Source of the DNA: Zygnema cylindricum
Lineage: Eukaryota; Streptophyta; Zygnematophyceae; Zygnematales; Zygnemataceae
Direction of reading: 5' to 3'
NCBI GenBank assembly: GCA_037447655.1
Contig: JBBHKE010000059.1
Coordinates: 385,080-449,079, forward strand
Length of the DNA: 64,000 bases
Position numbers and translations under genes: made by a program. Each line of letters opens with the position of its first letter. Position 1 is the stretch's first letter. Positions 1 to 10,819 of the stretch are shown here, one piece after another. The notes under the pieces are model-generated. The model was not told where the DNA came from, searched no databases, and saw only the letters and a program-made list of their open reading frames with translations.

Positions 1-921
1 TGAGCTGTCAATGAATCACTAAGTGTCAAAATTACCAAAGTAAATTACATAACTGTCACTAAATCAAACTAATCGTAAGCGTACACCTGAGAGTCAAGCA
101 ATCGTAAGCGTACACTTGTCTACAAGTATGATATTGTACACACACAAATTAAACTATCAAAACCCTAATTGATCACTTAAATATAAACATCATAATCAAC
201 ACTAATTTATAATAACGCAAAAGACAAAACAATGTTACTCCAAATATTTACACCGACGCATCCACATATCCGCGTCATAAGTGACAACTTGCTTAGTCAC
301 TCGTAGATAAATCCACATAGTGAACCGACATCGTATATGTACGGTCCACCTAATTAACACGTCATCAAACAATATGATCCCTTGGAAATATCGGCGGACG
401 CCATCCGCCTTCCACGTGTACCACGAATCACTTGTCAAACAATCCGGAACGTCCAAAAATAAATATCGTGTGATTGACGCGATTTCGCGTCACCACTACA
501 TAAAAATCTCGGCGGCCTATATCCGCCGTCCGTCGCTCTTAATCGGCACCCTTGATGTCGCGCCGCGTGGTCATAAAAATCCACTTGTCGAAACCTCGTA
601 CAATCGAAATCATTTTCGTACCGCAAGCGCGTTCCTTGTAATAAATGCGCTTGTCGCATTTTGTTTCGTACGCCATGCGTACATTTTCACACTTCGAAAA
701 TTTCAAATCGGATCGCTTCGCGATCCGCCGTCCATTTACATTGCGCATTCCGCGCCACTCAATTAGTCCTTCACGTACATTTAATTTTCTTCGTACATTT
801 ACTCCCCCAATCCGCAAATCAATTCGAACCTCCACACTACATCGCGTAAATGCGCACGCACGCGAACACGCGCACGCACGAAACGCTCCGTACGCACGAA
901 ACTAAGTTTTCAAAAACAACA
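1..921 (-). mobile_element. Family C LTR, cut by the window start
   Basis: The stretch 440-921 matches 43495-44099 closely (same GACGCGATTTCGCGTC block, same GGATCGC/GCGATCC hairpin, same terminal TTTTCAAAAACAACA), so it is the same LTR family as the solo LTR at 42788-44099. It lies in the same orientation, minus relative to the TATA-bearing direction of the copy at 18215-19220. The other end lies beyond the window, so no target-site duplication can be tested. No coding potential is credible; short reading frames here are shadows of LTR sequence. Confidence 0.7.
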
Positions 922-1551
922 TTATACTCTACACTCAATTGTCCTATTTCATAGTGCTGTACCGCCAATACAAGTGTCCCTAAGAGATATGTCCAAAGAA
1001 CTACAACTTCCACTAAGGTTAGGTGCTCCTTATAACGCTAAACTAATCTATCACTGTAGAATCACTATTACTGAGAATCCTATACTGGTGATTTTTTCAA
1101 ATGCTTCTCGCCGGCTAAGTGACACTAATCTGGAAACGTCATGCCGGCTATTGCAAAGCACTTATCAGGGAGTTACTTGTTTATCCTCTTATGAATCTCG
1201 TTCGTTGACTTGATTCATATCAACCGCAGCAACACGATTCAATTCTTTATCATATTCAAATATTTGTAGCTTCATCGCAGTTGCGTTGTCCTATACCAAA
1301 TTAGCCGCAACTGCGTTTTGTCTTGTTGCGTCGCAACTGTGTTGACCGTACAGATCCTATCAAAGATCACCGCAGCTCCGCTTGTCCCGTCTGTGTCGCA
1401 GCTATGTTGTTCCACTATGTGTGAAACGTACATACTGGTGTGGATACCATTCTAAAAACTAGCACTGTGTTTCAGACGATGAGGCCTGTCCCTATAGATC
1501 TATATTTCCACCATCCTACTAATTTGCTGAGACTTAAAGCTTTCCAAAAAC
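922..1551 (-). mobile_element. Probable degraded family C LTR fragment
   Basis: This stretch ends in AAAGCTTTCCAAAAACAACA, nearly the terminus of the family C solo LTR at 22395-23234, which suggests a second, diverged C LTR with the copy at 1-921 next to or inside it. The rest is not alignable by eye with confidence. It includes the GCAGTTGCG repeat block at 1255-1420. Confidence 0.35.
1255..1420. repeat. Short degenerate GCAGTTGCGTTG-type repeats
   Basis: Related words such as GCAGTTGCGTTGT, GCAACTGCGTTTT, GCAACTGTGTTG and GCAGCTCCGCTTG recur about every 25-45 bp. Function unknown; they may be subrepeats of an LTR. Confidence 0.4.
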
Positions 1552-1818
1552 AACAGGTGTGATGCTTCTTGGAGATTTTGCAAGTCAATGAGATGCTTCC
1601 ATATGTCTTCATGTGTGACGGTGACCGCAAACCGCCAAACTGACCATTTTGCGATGTTGGCATGCACCATGGCCGTCCGATCTTGAGCCAACATTTGATT
1701 TCGTCCATCAAAATGAAATGTTGTTTCGTTAAATTCCATGCGGTCGGGAATTCATGTGGTCCGGTTAATTTCTGTATACAGTCTGTCTTCTAATCTATTA
1801 AATGAAACATATTGCGTG
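1552..1818 (-). mobile_element. Copia LTR U3 remnant (left part)
   Basis: Words such as ACCGCCAAACTGACC and GGCCGTCCGATC correspond to the U3 of the minus-strand LTR at 11281-11345. It continues after the solo LTR 1819-2996 into 3002-3331. This U3 match also explains an open minus-strand frame of about 80 codons here, so I do not call a gene. Confidence 0.5.
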
Positions 1819-2996
1819 TGTTGAAATTTAAGTATTTTATAGGTCTAGAGATTGTAATATAAAAGCCAAACAATGACACCTTGCCTCTAACTCTTCACTC
1901 AAGTCCCCACACTTGTCGCAGTCACTAAAGACTTGAGGAGGAGTTACATCCATGGCTGCATAGGCTGTCCAAAAAGGACAGGGAGGCAAATCTCGATAGA
2001 GTTACCTAAAATATTTGACAGACCCGGGATTTGATCCGAGTACCTGCCGTCCGTCAAATTAGACGGTAGCCTTAACCTATAAGTCTAGGACTAGTATTAT
2101 GAGATATAAGGTTTGATAAATATATAAATTGTTACACATAGATTAATTCATTTAACGGAGAATAGATACTTAGTGCATAGATACAGTTTCATTTAGTACG
2201 GAGTACGGTATGGGGACGGAACGGATACCGCGCATTTGTTTAGATAGCGAAACAAATACTGCGTGTCGAATTTCAACGGCTAGGATTATAACCGGTTTTT
2301 ATCAGACGGCCGTGATAGGCGCCGCGATAACGGAAGAGGTACTTTTGGCGTTTTACGGTCTTTGCCACGTCAAATGATACGTGGCGTGATAACATTGGAT
2401 TACGAGAACTTTGGAGATTACAGGAACAAATCCTGATTTGACACGTGTTGACATTTTTGCCATGTTGTACAATGGCCGTACAAAAAGTACACCGGCACCT
2501 ACACTTTTCTGTACGACACAGTAATTTGATTGGAGTCTTACTTCAGTAGATAGAGTTTTAGAGGGGGAATAGAACTTAGAAAATTTTGGGTAGGTAGCTG
2601 CCTCTCCCACAGAGCACCTTGTATAAATGGCAAAATTTGGCCAGCCATAACTATCAATTTACTTGACCATTTTCAGTGATTCTTTTTGCTGCGAAATCAA
2701 CGAAGTGCAAGCTACACAAGGGTGTAGTTGGTCTGAGATTTTGTCTGCCAAGGTGGCTGCATTTCTAATGGAAATTCGAAGTGGGTAAATGTGTCCAAAA
2801 CTCATATTCTACCTTTACATTCTGTGGTGGAACTGAGCACACAGAAAGTCTTATTTCATAGGGGTGAAGCTATAATGGGTTTTTGATTGTCAAGGGGTCA
2901 ATCATTTGGGTTTATATCAACTTGGAGTCGGCACTATCTAGATAAGCTTCTTTTGGATCTGCGATTTCTATGGGCAATAGAGCACACAGAGTTTCA
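1819..2996 (+). mobile_element. Solo LTR, half-tRNA copia clade, TSD GCGTG
   Basis: This 1178-bp solo LTR starts TGTTGAAATTT and ends GAGTTTCA. It is flanked by perfect 5-bp duplications GCGTG at 1814-1818 and 2997-3001. In order it holds CCATGGCTGC (about 1951), an antisense tRNA-like module (about 2030-2098), ACGTGGCG-type sequence (about 2380), a TATA-like GTATAAATGG (about 2620), and the R/U5 hairpin CTACACAAGGGTGTAG (2712-2727). Unequal or intra-element LTR recombination after integration explains the missing interior. Confidence 0.88.
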
Positions 2997-3001
2997 GCGT
3001 G

Positions 3002-3331
3002 GTCCATGTTTATATACTTATCGTACCCTATATACTCTAGCATCGGTCTTATATTATATGATAAAGCTAACGCTTACCGGCTTGGTGACAGACTTCAGGT
3101 CCCAAGATCAAATCCTGTTTCTTGCAACCCTTTTGGTACCAACTAAATTTAGCCTAATCTTTGTCTCTTTCGATAGCATAGGCAGCCATGGCTCTAACTA
3201 CCTCTCCAATCTTGAGTGACTGGGAAAAGTGTGGGGACTTGGAGAGTTGAATGAGAAACATACCGCCTTTGGTTATTTTTCTTTCTTATATTTTACCGAT
3301 TTTAGACCTAGAAAATACATAAAATTCAACA
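3002..3331 (-). mobile_element. Copia LTR U3 remnant (right part)
   Basis: Continuation of 1552-1818 after removing the solo LTR. It carries the tRNA-like module in plus orientation (about 3050-3115, with AAGATCAAATCC as B-box-like), then GGCAGCCATGGCT, and ends in the typical TAGACCTAGAAAATAC...TTCAACA terminus of a minus-strand LTR of this clade. Confidence 0.65.
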
Positions 3332-3740
3332 ACTTGTACCTTCTTGTACCTTACAGTCTTGTGATTAGTTGGGAACACTAGAAGTAGGAGGATGAGAGAG
3401 GGATTTAGGATTTAGATCTTTTTGAGGCACCTCACCTTTTTGTGTTTAAAGGCCATCTTTGGCCCGTCACATCTTAATGCTAAGAGGAGAAAATTCAGTG
3501 ATTCTTTTTGCAGCGGACTCAATGGAGTCCATGCAACACATAGGTGTAGTGGGTCAAAGATTTTGCGTGTCAGAGTGGCGGCATTGATAAGGGAAATTCA
3601 AAGTGGGGGAATGTGTCTAAATACTCATATTCTTACTTTACATTATGTGGGGGGACTGAGCACACAGAAAGTCTTATTTAACAAGGGTGAAGTTGTATTA
3701 GGTTTTTGACTATCAGGGTGTCAGTCATTTGGGTTTATAT
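3332..3740 (+). mobile_element. 5' LTR of element B1, first preserved part
   Basis: This matches the promoter-R-U5 part of the B1 3' LTR (20840-21260): GTACCTTCTTGTACC, GGATGAGAGAGGG, the GAGTCC and GTGTAG hairpin region, and GAGCACACAGAAAGTC. It stops at GGGTTTATAT, where a minus-strand LTR is inserted, and resumes at 17120 with CGACTTGGAGTCGGC exactly as in the uninterrupted copy. The upstream U3 is hidden by the insertions to the left. Confidence 0.8.
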
Positions 3741-4380
3741 TGCAACACTAAGAGCCCCATAGGTCCTCAGAGTAGGAAGCTCACATGAAGCCTCAAGGAT
3801 AACCTTTTGTGTTTCAGCAAGAATAATTATCATCTTGACAAACAAAAAATCTGACCACCTCCACCCATATGAAGGCAAGACTCCCTTGAGTCGATATCAA
3901 AGATAATCTTTGAATTCGCTCCCCTGAGCAGTAAGTTATGGCTGGTCAAAGATGACCTTTATAGTTACAAGCTCTCTTACGAAGAGGTACCTAAATATAA
4001 CTAAGTCTTGGTCTACCTACTCCTGACTACCTACTACTAAACCCTAATATAATAGGAACACTATATAGTACAAAAAGGTACAATGGGCGATGTAGTTATT
4101 GTACGTCTATTGTACGACATAGTCTACAAGGTAACACCTCTCAAATCGAGAGCCATGGTTCATCCTCCCATCTTCTCCAGTATCAAATAATGTGGCGCCG
4201 TGTGGCAACGCGTGACGCTATCTCGGAATACCGCCAAAAGCTCACTTCGGGTGGCGGCTACAATGCTGTCCATCCGATCAAAAAAATTTTTACTCGGTTT
4301 AGATTCGCCTACGTTCATGAATTATTCCTCTTCGTTAGTTTGGTGTTAATTTGCCGTGCGTTAATGTTTATATATCTTTG
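3741..4380 (-). mobile_element. Minus-strand copia LTR, first part (split by E1)
   Basis: This begins TGCAACACTAAGAGCC, the U5 end of a minus-strand LTR. It runs through the reverse hairpin-TATA block near 3955-3995 and the GGCGCC...GGC G-box area (about 4193) into U3. E1 interrupts it at 4380 and the remainder is at 16701-17119. Its putative TSD is TATAT (3736-3740) against TGTAT (17120-17124), one mismatch. Confidence 0.75.
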
Positions 4381-4861
4381 TGTAGAAATTAATGGTTTTT
4401 GTAGTATTTTCTAGGTCTAAATAGGTCTAAGTATTACACCTAAGTTATCCAAAAATATTCTAAGTGTTTAAGTCTCCCCTCACAGCTTTATATACTGAAC
4501 ACAAAGCTTTGAAAACAACACTTGTACTATATAGTGTTGTTATTAGATTAGGGTTTAGTAGTAGGTAGTCATGATTAGGCAGACCAAGACTTAGTGATAT
4601 TGAGGTACCTCTCTCTAAGAGAGCTTGTAAATAAAAAGGTCATTTTTGACCAGCTATAACTTACTGCTCAAAAGAGAAAATTCAGAGATTTTTTTTGCTA
4701 TAGACTCAGGGGGGTTTTGCCTTCACAGTGGTGAAGGTGGTTAGAGTTTTTGCCAGTCAAGGTGATAGTTATTCTTGCTGAAACACAAAGGGGTCAGGGT
4801 TATCCTAAAGGCTTTGTGTGAGCTGCCTACTCTGAGGACCTATGGAGGTCTCAGAATTGTA
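4381..4861 (+). repeat. E1 5' LTR, internally deleted
   Basis: Starts TGTAGAAATTAATGG and carries GTATTTTCTAGGTCT. It then lacks the U3 centre (tRNA-like and G-box parts) found in the 3' LTR. A piece ending GCTTTGAAAACAACA (to about 4519) resembles a family C terminus. The promoter block CTCTCTCTAAGAGAG (about 4611-4625) followed by TAAATAAAAAGG is kept. Confidence 0.75.
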
Positions 4862-5409
4862 ATAGGCCCACCCTCTAGTGTACCCATCTACAATAGAACT
4901 GCCTTCATATACTGGGAAAGTATGATGACGAAGCTCTATGTGAAAAAAGGTTTTGGGGAATAGTGAGTGGACGGGTGAGGCGTCCATTAAGTCTTGGGAT
5001 CCCTCTAGGGTTTACAGAAAGCAAATTCACTAGAGATGCTGATCCATCTCTAACGGAGGAAACAAAGGAAAGGGTGGTGGTGGACAAACAAATGGAGAAA
5101 GAGACGATCACACCAATAGCAACCCGTTATGCATTCATGTCACCTATTTCGAGAAACAAAGAGAATGATACCAATACCTAGGACTACAACAATATGGCGG
5201 CAAAGCACTTCATCCTCCGCCATCTTACTCTAGGGCTTGTATCTCTTCAATTAAAGGTAAAGAGTGCATCCGATCTTTGGGTGGCTCTCATTAGAAATGT
5301 ACCGAAATGGTACGATTCAGCAACAGCAATTGGCTGATCACAAAATAGACGCATATGTATACAAGAGGGGAAGATGTTCGATTTTTGTAATGAGCTCGCA
5401 ACACTTTTC
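4862..5409 (+). pseudogene. E1 gag, N-terminal part (interrupted by E2)
   Basis: Translation gives the clade's gag N-terminus (GPPSSVPIYN, FIYWESMM), then a variable acidic stretch, AAKHFILRHLT and KIDAYVYKRG, matching E2 gag residues at the same order. Frameshifts and a stop (near 4961 and 5180) break it. The start region holds a worn PBS (ATAGGCCCACC at 4862-4872). It ends in a conserved FCNELATLF-like stretch, where E2 entered at 5410; the next codons are at 11852. Confidence 0.8.
5405..5409. repeat. E2 left target-site duplication TTTTC
   Basis: TTTTC at 5405-5409 is repeated at 11847-11851, directly next to the TG...CA-type ends of E2. The right LTR end reads AATA instead of AACA. Confidence 0.9.
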
Positions 5410-6456
5410 TGCAATTCTGTGTCCTCCATTGGACCACAGAATACAGGAAGCCTCTAGATAGTATTTAACTAACCAACTTTAAGCCACAACCACTGCTGCC
5501 CAAGAAGGCAAACTGACAATTTGACTGCACCCCTGTGTAGCCTGGACTCCCCTGAGTCCGTAGAAAATAGAATCACTGAAAACGGCCAACCAGGCGATAA
5601 GTTATAGGATGGCAAAGATGCCAATTTATACAAACTCTCTGAGAGAGAGGACTATCTACCTAAATTTTCCTAAGTCCTAGTTTTTCCTAATTCCCTCTCA
5701 CAACTCCTATCTACTGCCTGTACGAACCAATCACAAAACTGTATAGTACTAGAAAGTACTACTGCCGATGTACCTTCTGTACGGCCTCTGTACGACAAGG
5801 CCATAAGTGGACGCGTGTATACTTTCCACTCATCCGTACGTTCCTCGGAATTCCCGCGACCGAATGATGTCTCCCCACGTGGCGCCAGGTGATACCACGT
5901 CACTAAATGCCAAAGTGACCACTCCGGGATTTCGGCGATGATGTGCGCCGTTGGATTATATGCGAAACGTAATCTTGGCCGGAATAAATACTTGCGCGAT
6001 ATTTGTTCCGATGTAGAAATAAAATGCGTGGTATCCGTTTTGAATTAGCGTCGTACGACGTACTTTATAAAACTGTATATATGTACGCCGTAAACAATTT
6101 TAGTTAAATGAACTTTATCCGTTCGAACTAAATATATATCTATCACATACCATAGCACTTAGCATTGGTCCTAGTCTATTAGGATAAAGCTGACCGCTAC
6201 CGGACGATTTGACGAACCGCAGGTACCGGGATCAAATCTCTGGTCCGTCAAGTACATTTTTAGTAACCTACTAAAAATAGCTGTCTGTTGAACTAAGGCA
6301 GCCATGGATCAACCTCTCTCTCTTTCCTTCAGTGACTACAGCAAGTATGGGGGCTAGAGAGCGGAGGTGGAGGCAGGCTGTCCGTCCTTTTCTTTTTCCT
6401 TTTATAAAACCATATTTAAACCTAGAAAATACTCTAGAAATCTATAAATTTCAACA
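5410..6456 (-). repeat. E2 3' LTR
   Basis: Read on the plus strand it begins TGCAATTCTGTGTCC and ends AAATTTCAACA. It contains the 3' copy of the first gag codons, the R/U5 hairpin GGACTCCCCTGAGTCC (5544-5559), the hairpin-TATA block (about 5621-5650), GCCACGTGG-type G-box (about 5876-5886), and the tRNA-like module in plus orientation (about 6164-6245). Confidence 0.93.
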
Positions 6457-6467
6457 CTCCCGTTATT
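6457..6467 (-). other. E2 polypurine tract
   Basis: Minus strand AAATAACGGGAG lies between the pol stop codon and the 3' LTR start (TGTTGAAATTT). It is the expected plus-strand primer site. E8 and E5 have the equivalent AAGGGGAG at the same place. Confidence 0.75.
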
Positions 6468-6469
6468 TT

Positions 6470-9400
6470 CTAGTCTAATTTTAATTTTTCTTTCAACCCG
6501 CATTTTTCCCGACAATATTTTAGTTTAGGAGAGTGCACAGGTTTGGTCATCATGTCAGCCACCATTTCTTCATCAGGTCTATACACAAGATTTAGAATTT
6601 TATTTTCAACTTTTTCTCTTACAAAGCTTAATCTTATGTCCATATGTTTTGCTTTGAAATGGTGTTTTGGATTGGCTGCAATTGCAATTGCAGCTTGGTT
6701 ATCGCAAAAGATTTCATGCACTCCCTCTTTCATAAATCTCAGTTCCTGTAACAATGATTTCACCCACATTAGTTCTTTTACAGCAGAACACGACGCCATA
6801 TACTCAGCCTCCATAGTAGACTGAGCAACCACCTTTTGTTGCTTACTGCTCCAACAGCAAGCACCTTCCCCCACATACAAAACATATCCAGAAGTGCATC
6901 TTCTCATAGGTGCATCCCTATAACTGGCGTCACTCCAAGTGGTGATATCAGTATGCTCCCCTCCCAAATGCAACCATAACTCTCTAGTTCCCACCAGATA
7001 TCTCATGACTCTCTTGGCTGCCTCCCAATCTCTCTTCCTAGGATCATTAAGACTCCTACTGAGTACTCCAACTGCTGCCGCTATGTCCGGCCTGGTACAG
7101 TTCATAAAATAGATTAAGCTTCCTACGACCTGTCTATAAGGAATAGACTTCATGAACTCTCTCTCCTCTAGACTCATCTGATCGTCTAAGATCATCACTC
7201 CTCCTTCTACACTCCCATCACTTACTTTTTTCAAGTCCATGGGAGTGGTACAACTGTTAGCATTTTCCATCTGGAATTTCTCAAGCATATTACCTATTGC
7301 TTCTTTCTGAGTAAGTCTGATAATCTTCTTCCCTCTATCTCTCTCCATTTGGATCCCCAAAATATATTTTGCCTCCCCTAAATCCTTCATATCAAATCTG
7401 CCCCTAAGATCTTTCTTTAGCCTATTGATATTATCTAAAGACTTACTTAACACAAGCAGATCATCCACATAAATTGCAATAAAAATGACACCATTCTCAT
7501 CTTCAAACATATAGATAGAATGGTCAGAGCTGATCCGGATGTATCCCAGATCGGTGAGAAACTCATCTAGTTTCTTGTTCCACTGTCGGGGAGCCTGTTT
7601 CAGTCCATATAAAGACTTTATGAGCCTGCACACTTTGCTCTCTTCTCCTTCTTCCACAAACCCCTCGGGTTACCTCATAAAAATTTCTTCCTCTAACTCA
7701 CTTTTAAGAAAAGCAGTCTTAATATCCATCTGGTGAATTTCCATGTCTTCCGCTGCGGCCAAACTGACGAGAATCCTTACCGATGGGAACCGAACAACTG
7801 GAGCAAAGGTCTCCTCATAGTCAATCCCCTCTTTTTGGGTGAACCCCTTTGCTACCAATCGAGCCTTATACCTCTCAATTGTATTATCTGGGTTCAGTTT
7901 TAGTTTAAATACCCATTTACATCCAATAGGTTTTCTGTCTGGAGGGCAATCTGCTAGTTCCCAAGTATTTGCTTCCATGATAGAAGCCATCTCATCATTT
8001 ATGGCTCTAATCCATGTTTCTTTCTCTGGACTATTCACTGCCTCTAAGTAAGACTGAGGCTCATCTGGGTGAGATAGCTTAGTTACCTTATGGGCAGCTT
8101 GTTTTTCGTGTATCCTTTTGCTGCTCCTCCTTCCTCCCTCAAACTCCGAAGCTGGAATGGATGGAAGTCTTGGATTTCTTCTCACTATCTCATCGGCTCC
8201 CCTGTCTATAAAAACCGTATCTTGTCCCGCTTCTTCCATCTCCTCGAAGTCCATAGGAGTATGTGAGGTTTCCGGTGAGTCTCCTGTATCTTCGATCTCC
8301 CCTGAATCTGTAATCACAGTTTCACTCATGTCTTTTTCGGGAACGACTGAGTTCTCCTCACTTTCGGACTCAAATCTGATCCTTATCTTCTTTGTATATT
8401 TGAAGGGGTCAAATGACTTCCCTTCATCCATGACAACTAAGTGTTTGACAAGAATGATATCTTTCTTTGCTAAGTCATAGACTCTATATCCCTTAACATC
8501 CTCATCATATCCCACAAAGTATCCAGGTTTTCCCTTAGCATCTAGTTTCCAGTTTTTCCTATCCGTGTCAAGACTGTAAACTTGGCTACCAAATACTTTA
8601 AGGTGTGAGATATCTGGTTTCCTTCCAACCCATCTCTCATAAGGTGTCACTCCCTTTACAGCTGAGGTAACGACTCTATTTTTAATATAGTTGGCACAGT
8701 TCATTGCCTCTGCCCAAAATCTCTTTCCTATTTTCTTGTCTGCCAACATACAACATGCACTATCTCCTAGTGTTCGATTCAACCTCTCAGCTACCCCATT
8801 TTGTTCCGGGTTATATGGTACAGTTTTCTGGTGTTGCACTCCCTCATCTCTCAGATATTCCTCAAACTGGTTAGAGGTATATTCCCCCCCATTATCACTC
8901 GTTATCATCTTAATAGGGGTTTCATGCAACTTCTCACTCCAAGCTTTATATTCTTTGAAGTAAGTGGATGCTTCAGACTTATTTTTCAGAAAGTAGACTC
9001 TAGAGTATCTAGACCAGTCATCAGTTATTGTCATCATAAACCTCTTTCCTCCAACCGAAGGTACTTTTGCAGGTCCCCAAATATCTGTGTGGACCAAATC
9101 TAACACTTTCTCACCTCTATATGTGGCGGCTTTGGGAAAGGGAAGTCTGTGAGCCTTACCTTGAGCACAACCACTACAATCATCCATTATTTCATTATCC
9201 CCAAATTGAATGCCATCTACTACCCCAAGCTTTTTCATTTCCCTTAACCTATCAAAATGCACATGCCCCAAACGCTTATGCCAAATCATCACCTTAGGAA
9301 CACCAACATAGTAAGCATTCTTCTTTTCATTACTCAAGTTAAGCCTAAACATTCCTTGGCTACCCTTATCTGCTGTGAAGTAAACTTCATTCCCATACTT

Positions 9401-10819
9401 AGCTGTAAAGACTCCCTTCCTGGTGAAGGTATTAAACTCTTTGTCATCTAACACAGACGTAGAGACAAGATTTTTACTCAACTGAGGAATGTAAAGTACA
9501 TCTGAGAATGTAAGTATAGAGGTCTTACCCTCCACTAAGACTTTCAGATCTACTGATCCCACTAGATCTGTAGTAACCACTCTCCCATCCCCATACTCTA
9601 TCTCTACAGTAGGAATCTTTCGTTGCTTAGTGAAGAGTTCTTTATCACGGCACATATGCATGGATGCACCTGAGTCGATGATCCATCCTTCCTGTGGAGC
9701 TTCCCGAATTGCTCCAAGGGCACACTTCTGCCTCCGAGGGATCTCCTTCTCCTCCAGACTCTCGTCAAGAAGAAGCTCCCCATCCTCCTCAGATGACTCA
9801 TCCTCGATTTCTCCTGACACTTTTGTAACCACAAGTGCCTTTTTCTTCCCTCCGGAAGAACCCCCTCCACGGTTTTCTTGGAGCCTCAGCTCTGACAACT
9901 TGACACAATCTGCAATAAAGTGTCCCGGCTTTTTGCAATAATGACAAAGACCCTTTGGGGGCATCTGTCCCCCAGAATTATCTCTTTCCCCTCTATAAGG
10001 TTTCTTCGGATCCTTCCCCCATCGGTCCCCTCCTGCTGCTAGAGCTTGAATGCTCTTTCCTCCTCTCCTAATCTCCATTGTGTTTTCCTGCACAAGTATC
10101 ATCCTGACTACTGTGTTCCATTTCCATGAACTATCAGGCATTCCCTGTACTCGGTACACTATGTTTTCGAACTCATCTGGTAATTTCATAATAAGGGTGT
10201 TAACTTTCATTTTCATTGTACCTGTCCACCCGGCACTTTCCATTTCCATATACAAACAAGAAAGATCATTACAGTAATCTAACATCTTTCCTCCTTTGTA
10301 AGTGTAACTCAATAGCTTTTGCTCAGCCAACAGGAGCTCCTGAATAGTTCCATCTCTATAAATCTCCACCAAACTCTCCCACAATTCCTCTGCCTTGTAA
10401 ATGTGAAGATGAGGAGTGGCCAAACCTTGAGTGAGGTGCCTCAAAATGAAGTTCTTGGCAGCCATGTTTACATCCTCCCACATTTGAGTATCGTTCTCCA
10501 CGGTCTTCACAATTGCCGCTCCCGATACTGTGGCAATAGGAGTAAGGGGTGTCTCCTTCCCTTTCCCCTTTTCGGACACACTGCTGTCCCCATCATCTGC
10601 CTCCTCCGCCGAGGCAGCCGTTGTTGCAGGAAACCTTACTCCCCCAAATCCTGGTGGAGTTCCTGAAGGTGGACGTTTCACTTGTCCACTGACGATACCC
10701 CAGTATCGTTTTTCACACAAAGCTCCCATCATCATGGCTTCCCAATAGATGAACCCAGATCCATTGAAGGCGGGCACCCTAGAGGGTGGGCCCATAACCT
10801 GCAATTCTGTGTCCTCCAT
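6470..10819 (-). CDS. E2 Gag-Pol polyprotein, one premature stop
   Basis: This single frame of 1449 codons encodes the whole Ty1/copia polyprotein. Approximate residues: UBN2-type gag 1-280; CCHC zinc knuckle CHYCKKPGHFIADC near 290; protease DSGAS near 378; GAG-pre-integrase WHKRLGH; integrase with CSGC zinc ligands near 546 and catalytic Asp (TDIWGP), Asp (SDNGGE) and Glu (GVAERLN) near 577, 640 and 673; reverse transcriptase from KWVF (about 960) to YVDD (about 1118); RNase H from WSDAS (about 1296) to SSKQQK. One in-frame TAA (7670-7672) replaces a Gln codon (CAA to TAA) between EEIFMR and PEGF, inside RT, so this copy is probably inactive unless the stop is read through. I chose the ATG at 10819 because an in-frame TAG lies upstream and all relatives share this start. 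It lies inside the 5' LTR. Confidence 0.95.
7670..7672 (-). other. Premature TAA in E2 reverse transcriptase
   Basis: The codon after EEIFMR is TAA; E1 has CAA at this position (MRQPEGF). The C-to-T change fits deamination of a methylated cytosine. No frame change accompanies it. Confidence 0.9.
10785..10799 (-). other. E2 primer-binding site, half tRNA-iMet type
   Basis: The 15-mer GGTTATGGGCCCACC directly follows the 5' LTR terminus. It is the reverse complement of GGUGGGCCCAUAACC, the anticodon arm region of plant initiator tRNA-Met as I know it. It does not resemble the usual plant copia PBS TGGTATCAGAGC. Drosophila copia has a PBS of this kind and is primed by a cleaved 5' half of tRNA-iMet. 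Confidence 0.82.

Noticed and set aside
320-905. Overlapping open frames on both strands
   Set aside because: They lie in a family C LTR that recurs at 43495-44099 with these frames broken.
1472-1739. Minus-strand open frame resembling a copia gag piece (HEDIWKHL)
   Set aside because: The same DNA aligns with LTR U3 (compare 11281-11345), and its left part is a family C terminus. The gag-like look is chance.
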